IMG/VR virus record: IMGVR_UViG_3300042905_004854
Coordinates: 1-36,953 of that record
Strand: one strand, 5' to 3'
Length of the DNA stretch: 36,953 bases
Source of the DNA: a virus
Of the stretch, positions 36,159 through 36,953 are shown piece by piece; within the stretch, counting starts at the first letter, position 1, and each line of letters starts with the position of its first letter. Below the pieces are notes generated by a model. It was not told where the DNA came from. It saw only the letters and a program-made list of their open reading frames with translations, and made no database searches. The position numbers and the translations under genes were made by a program.

Positions 36159-36611
36159 TTATATATTTAAACGACTTCTTTTAGCAATGAGAGCTGCAAG
36201 CCCAAGCATTGCAAGGACTCCGGGTGCAGGAACATCAGGAGGCTCACAATCGCTTCCATTAACTTCGGTAGAAGCCTGCATACAGACGCTCTCAATGCGA
36301 TCATGGGCAACAGGAATGAACATATCCTGATCCACGGTCTGAACGGTCATTACGAGCCTTCCACCGTTGAAGATCTTATGGACCCAAAATCCATCAAAAG
36401 ATCCCATAAAGTATTTATTTGCAGTTTCAGGATAATTTGAAACCGTATTGTTTGAAATAGATTCGTTGATGGGCTCTGTGATCGTAAATTGAGTATCGAA
36501 CACAAGTCTATCGGTGAAAGTGACTTCCTGATAAATTGCTCCCTGATACTCGGAGCGAGAGAAAGTCTGACCGTTTGAATTATAGATTGTAGATGTAGGG
36601 ACGATAGCCAT
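36159..36611 (-). CDS. Phage protein with PEP-CTERM-like sorting tail
   Basis: The 150-residue protein begins MAIVPTSTIYNSNGQTFSRS and is beta-rich with no signal peptide. Its last 24 residues have the PEP-CTERM layout: VPAPG, a hydrophobic helix (VLAMLGLAALIA) and a basic end (KRSR). In bacteria this tail is cut by exosortase at the membrane during export. A Cys pair (VCMQ, SDCEPP) precedes it. The start at 36611 lies one base after the previous stop. The tail may be a captured host sorting signal or simply a membrane anchor. Confidence 0.6.
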   Translation of the reverse strand: MAIVPTSTIYNSNGQTFSRSEYQGAIYQEVTFTDRLVFDTQFTITEPINESISNNTVSNYPETANKYFMGSFDGFWVHKIFNGGRLVMTVQTVDQDMFIPVAHDRIESVCMQASTEVNGSDCEPPDVPAPGVLAMLGLAALIAKRSRLNI

Positions 36612-36612
36612 T

Positions 36613-36897
36613 TTATTTTCTATTCTTGTAAGCGAGTTTAATATCTTCGATAATTTTATCTGCAATTACTTGCCAACCATCCACAGCAGTCAAATCTTCA
36701 CATGCTTCAAAAGTCACAGCAAAATTTATTTCAATGTAGTTGCTGAACATCTTTTCACGAACCCACCAAACATAAGGTGAGTTTCTAACTCTATCAATTT
36801 CTCCCTTGAGTTTGTAATACTCAACTTCATCAAGACATTTCATTTGTCTCTTGTATTTTGGTTCGGGAGCAGTGTAAAATTCTTCATCGTTGCACAT
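36613..36897 (-). CDS. Small hypothetical protein
   Basis: The 94-residue protein starts MCNDEEFYTAPEPKYKRQMK and includes helical and beta-like stretches (YYKLKGEIDRVRNSPYVWWV, then EINFAVTFEACED). It is not recognised. Its ATG shares a base with the stop of the gene entering from the right (TAATG), and AAAGGA lies ten bases before it. Confidence 0.6.
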   Translation of the reverse strand: MCNDEEFYTAPEPKYKRQMKCLDEVEYYKLKGEIDRVRNSPYVWWVREKMFSNYIEINFAVTFEACEDLTAVDGWQVIADKIIEDIKLAYKNRK

Positions 36898-36953
36898 TAA
36901 ATTTGTCCTTTACGAAACAACTCATTATTTGAATCGGCTTCCATCTTTGCATG
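36897..36953 (-). CDS. 3' end of a gene continuing beyond the window
   Basis: The last bases read ...AKMEADSNNELFRKGQI and a TAA stop on the minus strand, overlapping the next ATG. Only about 18 residues are visible; an internal ATG is present, so the true start may be inside or outside the window. Confidence 0.55.
   Translation of the reverse strand, partial: HAKMEADSNNELFRKGQI

Noticed and set aside
36147-36175. Late or sigma70 promoter before the restriction gene
   Set aside because: AT-rich near-matches (TTAAATA, TATAAC, AATAAAT) are present but none has convincing spacing or a -35 box.

Overview
The window is part of a large tailed-phage genome of the T4-like kind, probably from an aquatic Gram-negative host. 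The signs are AT-rich, tightly packed genes in short blocks on both strands, an 8-base late-promoter motif close to T4 TATAAATA (here mostly CTAAATA or ATAAATA) in front of most structural-looking genes, three tRNA genes without encoded CCA, a gp31/GroES-like co-chaperonin, RuvC-like and PD-(D/E)XK nucleases, and long receptor-binding fibre genes. No capsid, portal, terminase or polymerase gene lies in the window, so the genus cannot be fixed. The host is inferred to be Gram-negative from an LpxH-like lipid A enzyme and a PEP-CTERM-like tail on one phage protein.

Layout. 1-1355: RuvC-like resolvase, FmdB-like zinc ribbon and HNH endonuclease. 1366-11567 (+): late block of proteins with short helical N-termini and glycine-, alanine- or proline-rich bodies (candidate internal or packaged virion proteins), with a RecB-like exonuclease and a NUMOD1-type DNA-binding protein in between. 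11568-12919 (-): early-type operon of six small genes, including three overlapping genes of 45-57 codons. 12956-14894: small genes on both strands around tRNA-Gly. 14898-29773 (+): 15 kb receptor-binding cluster of two adaptor proteins and three ligand sets. 29788-31994 (+): late block with a nucleotidyltransferase-fold protein, an EF-hand protein and a basic-tailed protein, closed by a strong terminator. 32052-36953 (-): early/middle block with co-chaperonin, tRNA-Gln, SpoU methyltransferase, AdoMet decarboxylase-like protein, BPSL0761-like protein, LpxH-like phosphatase, tRNA-Glu, a PaeR7I/XhoI-like restriction enzyme and the PEP-CTERM-like protein.

How it fits together. Two observations stand out. 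First, the fibre cluster repeatedly breaks one fibronectin type III (FN3) domain between two genes: the adaptor ends after the first strands of the domain and the next gene begins with the remaining strands. Two ligand sets begin with near-identical FN3 C-halves (20001 and 24589), so recombination between them could swap a whole receptor-binding cassette without any need to keep reading frame. Second, both promoter classes sit so close to start codons that the predicted +1 base is often the A of ATG: four sigma70-like promoters have exactly 6 bases between the -10 box and ATG, and four late promoters have exactly 5 bases. This predicts widespread leaderless or near-leaderless mRNAs. Both are read directly from the sequence, but the mechanisms are inference.
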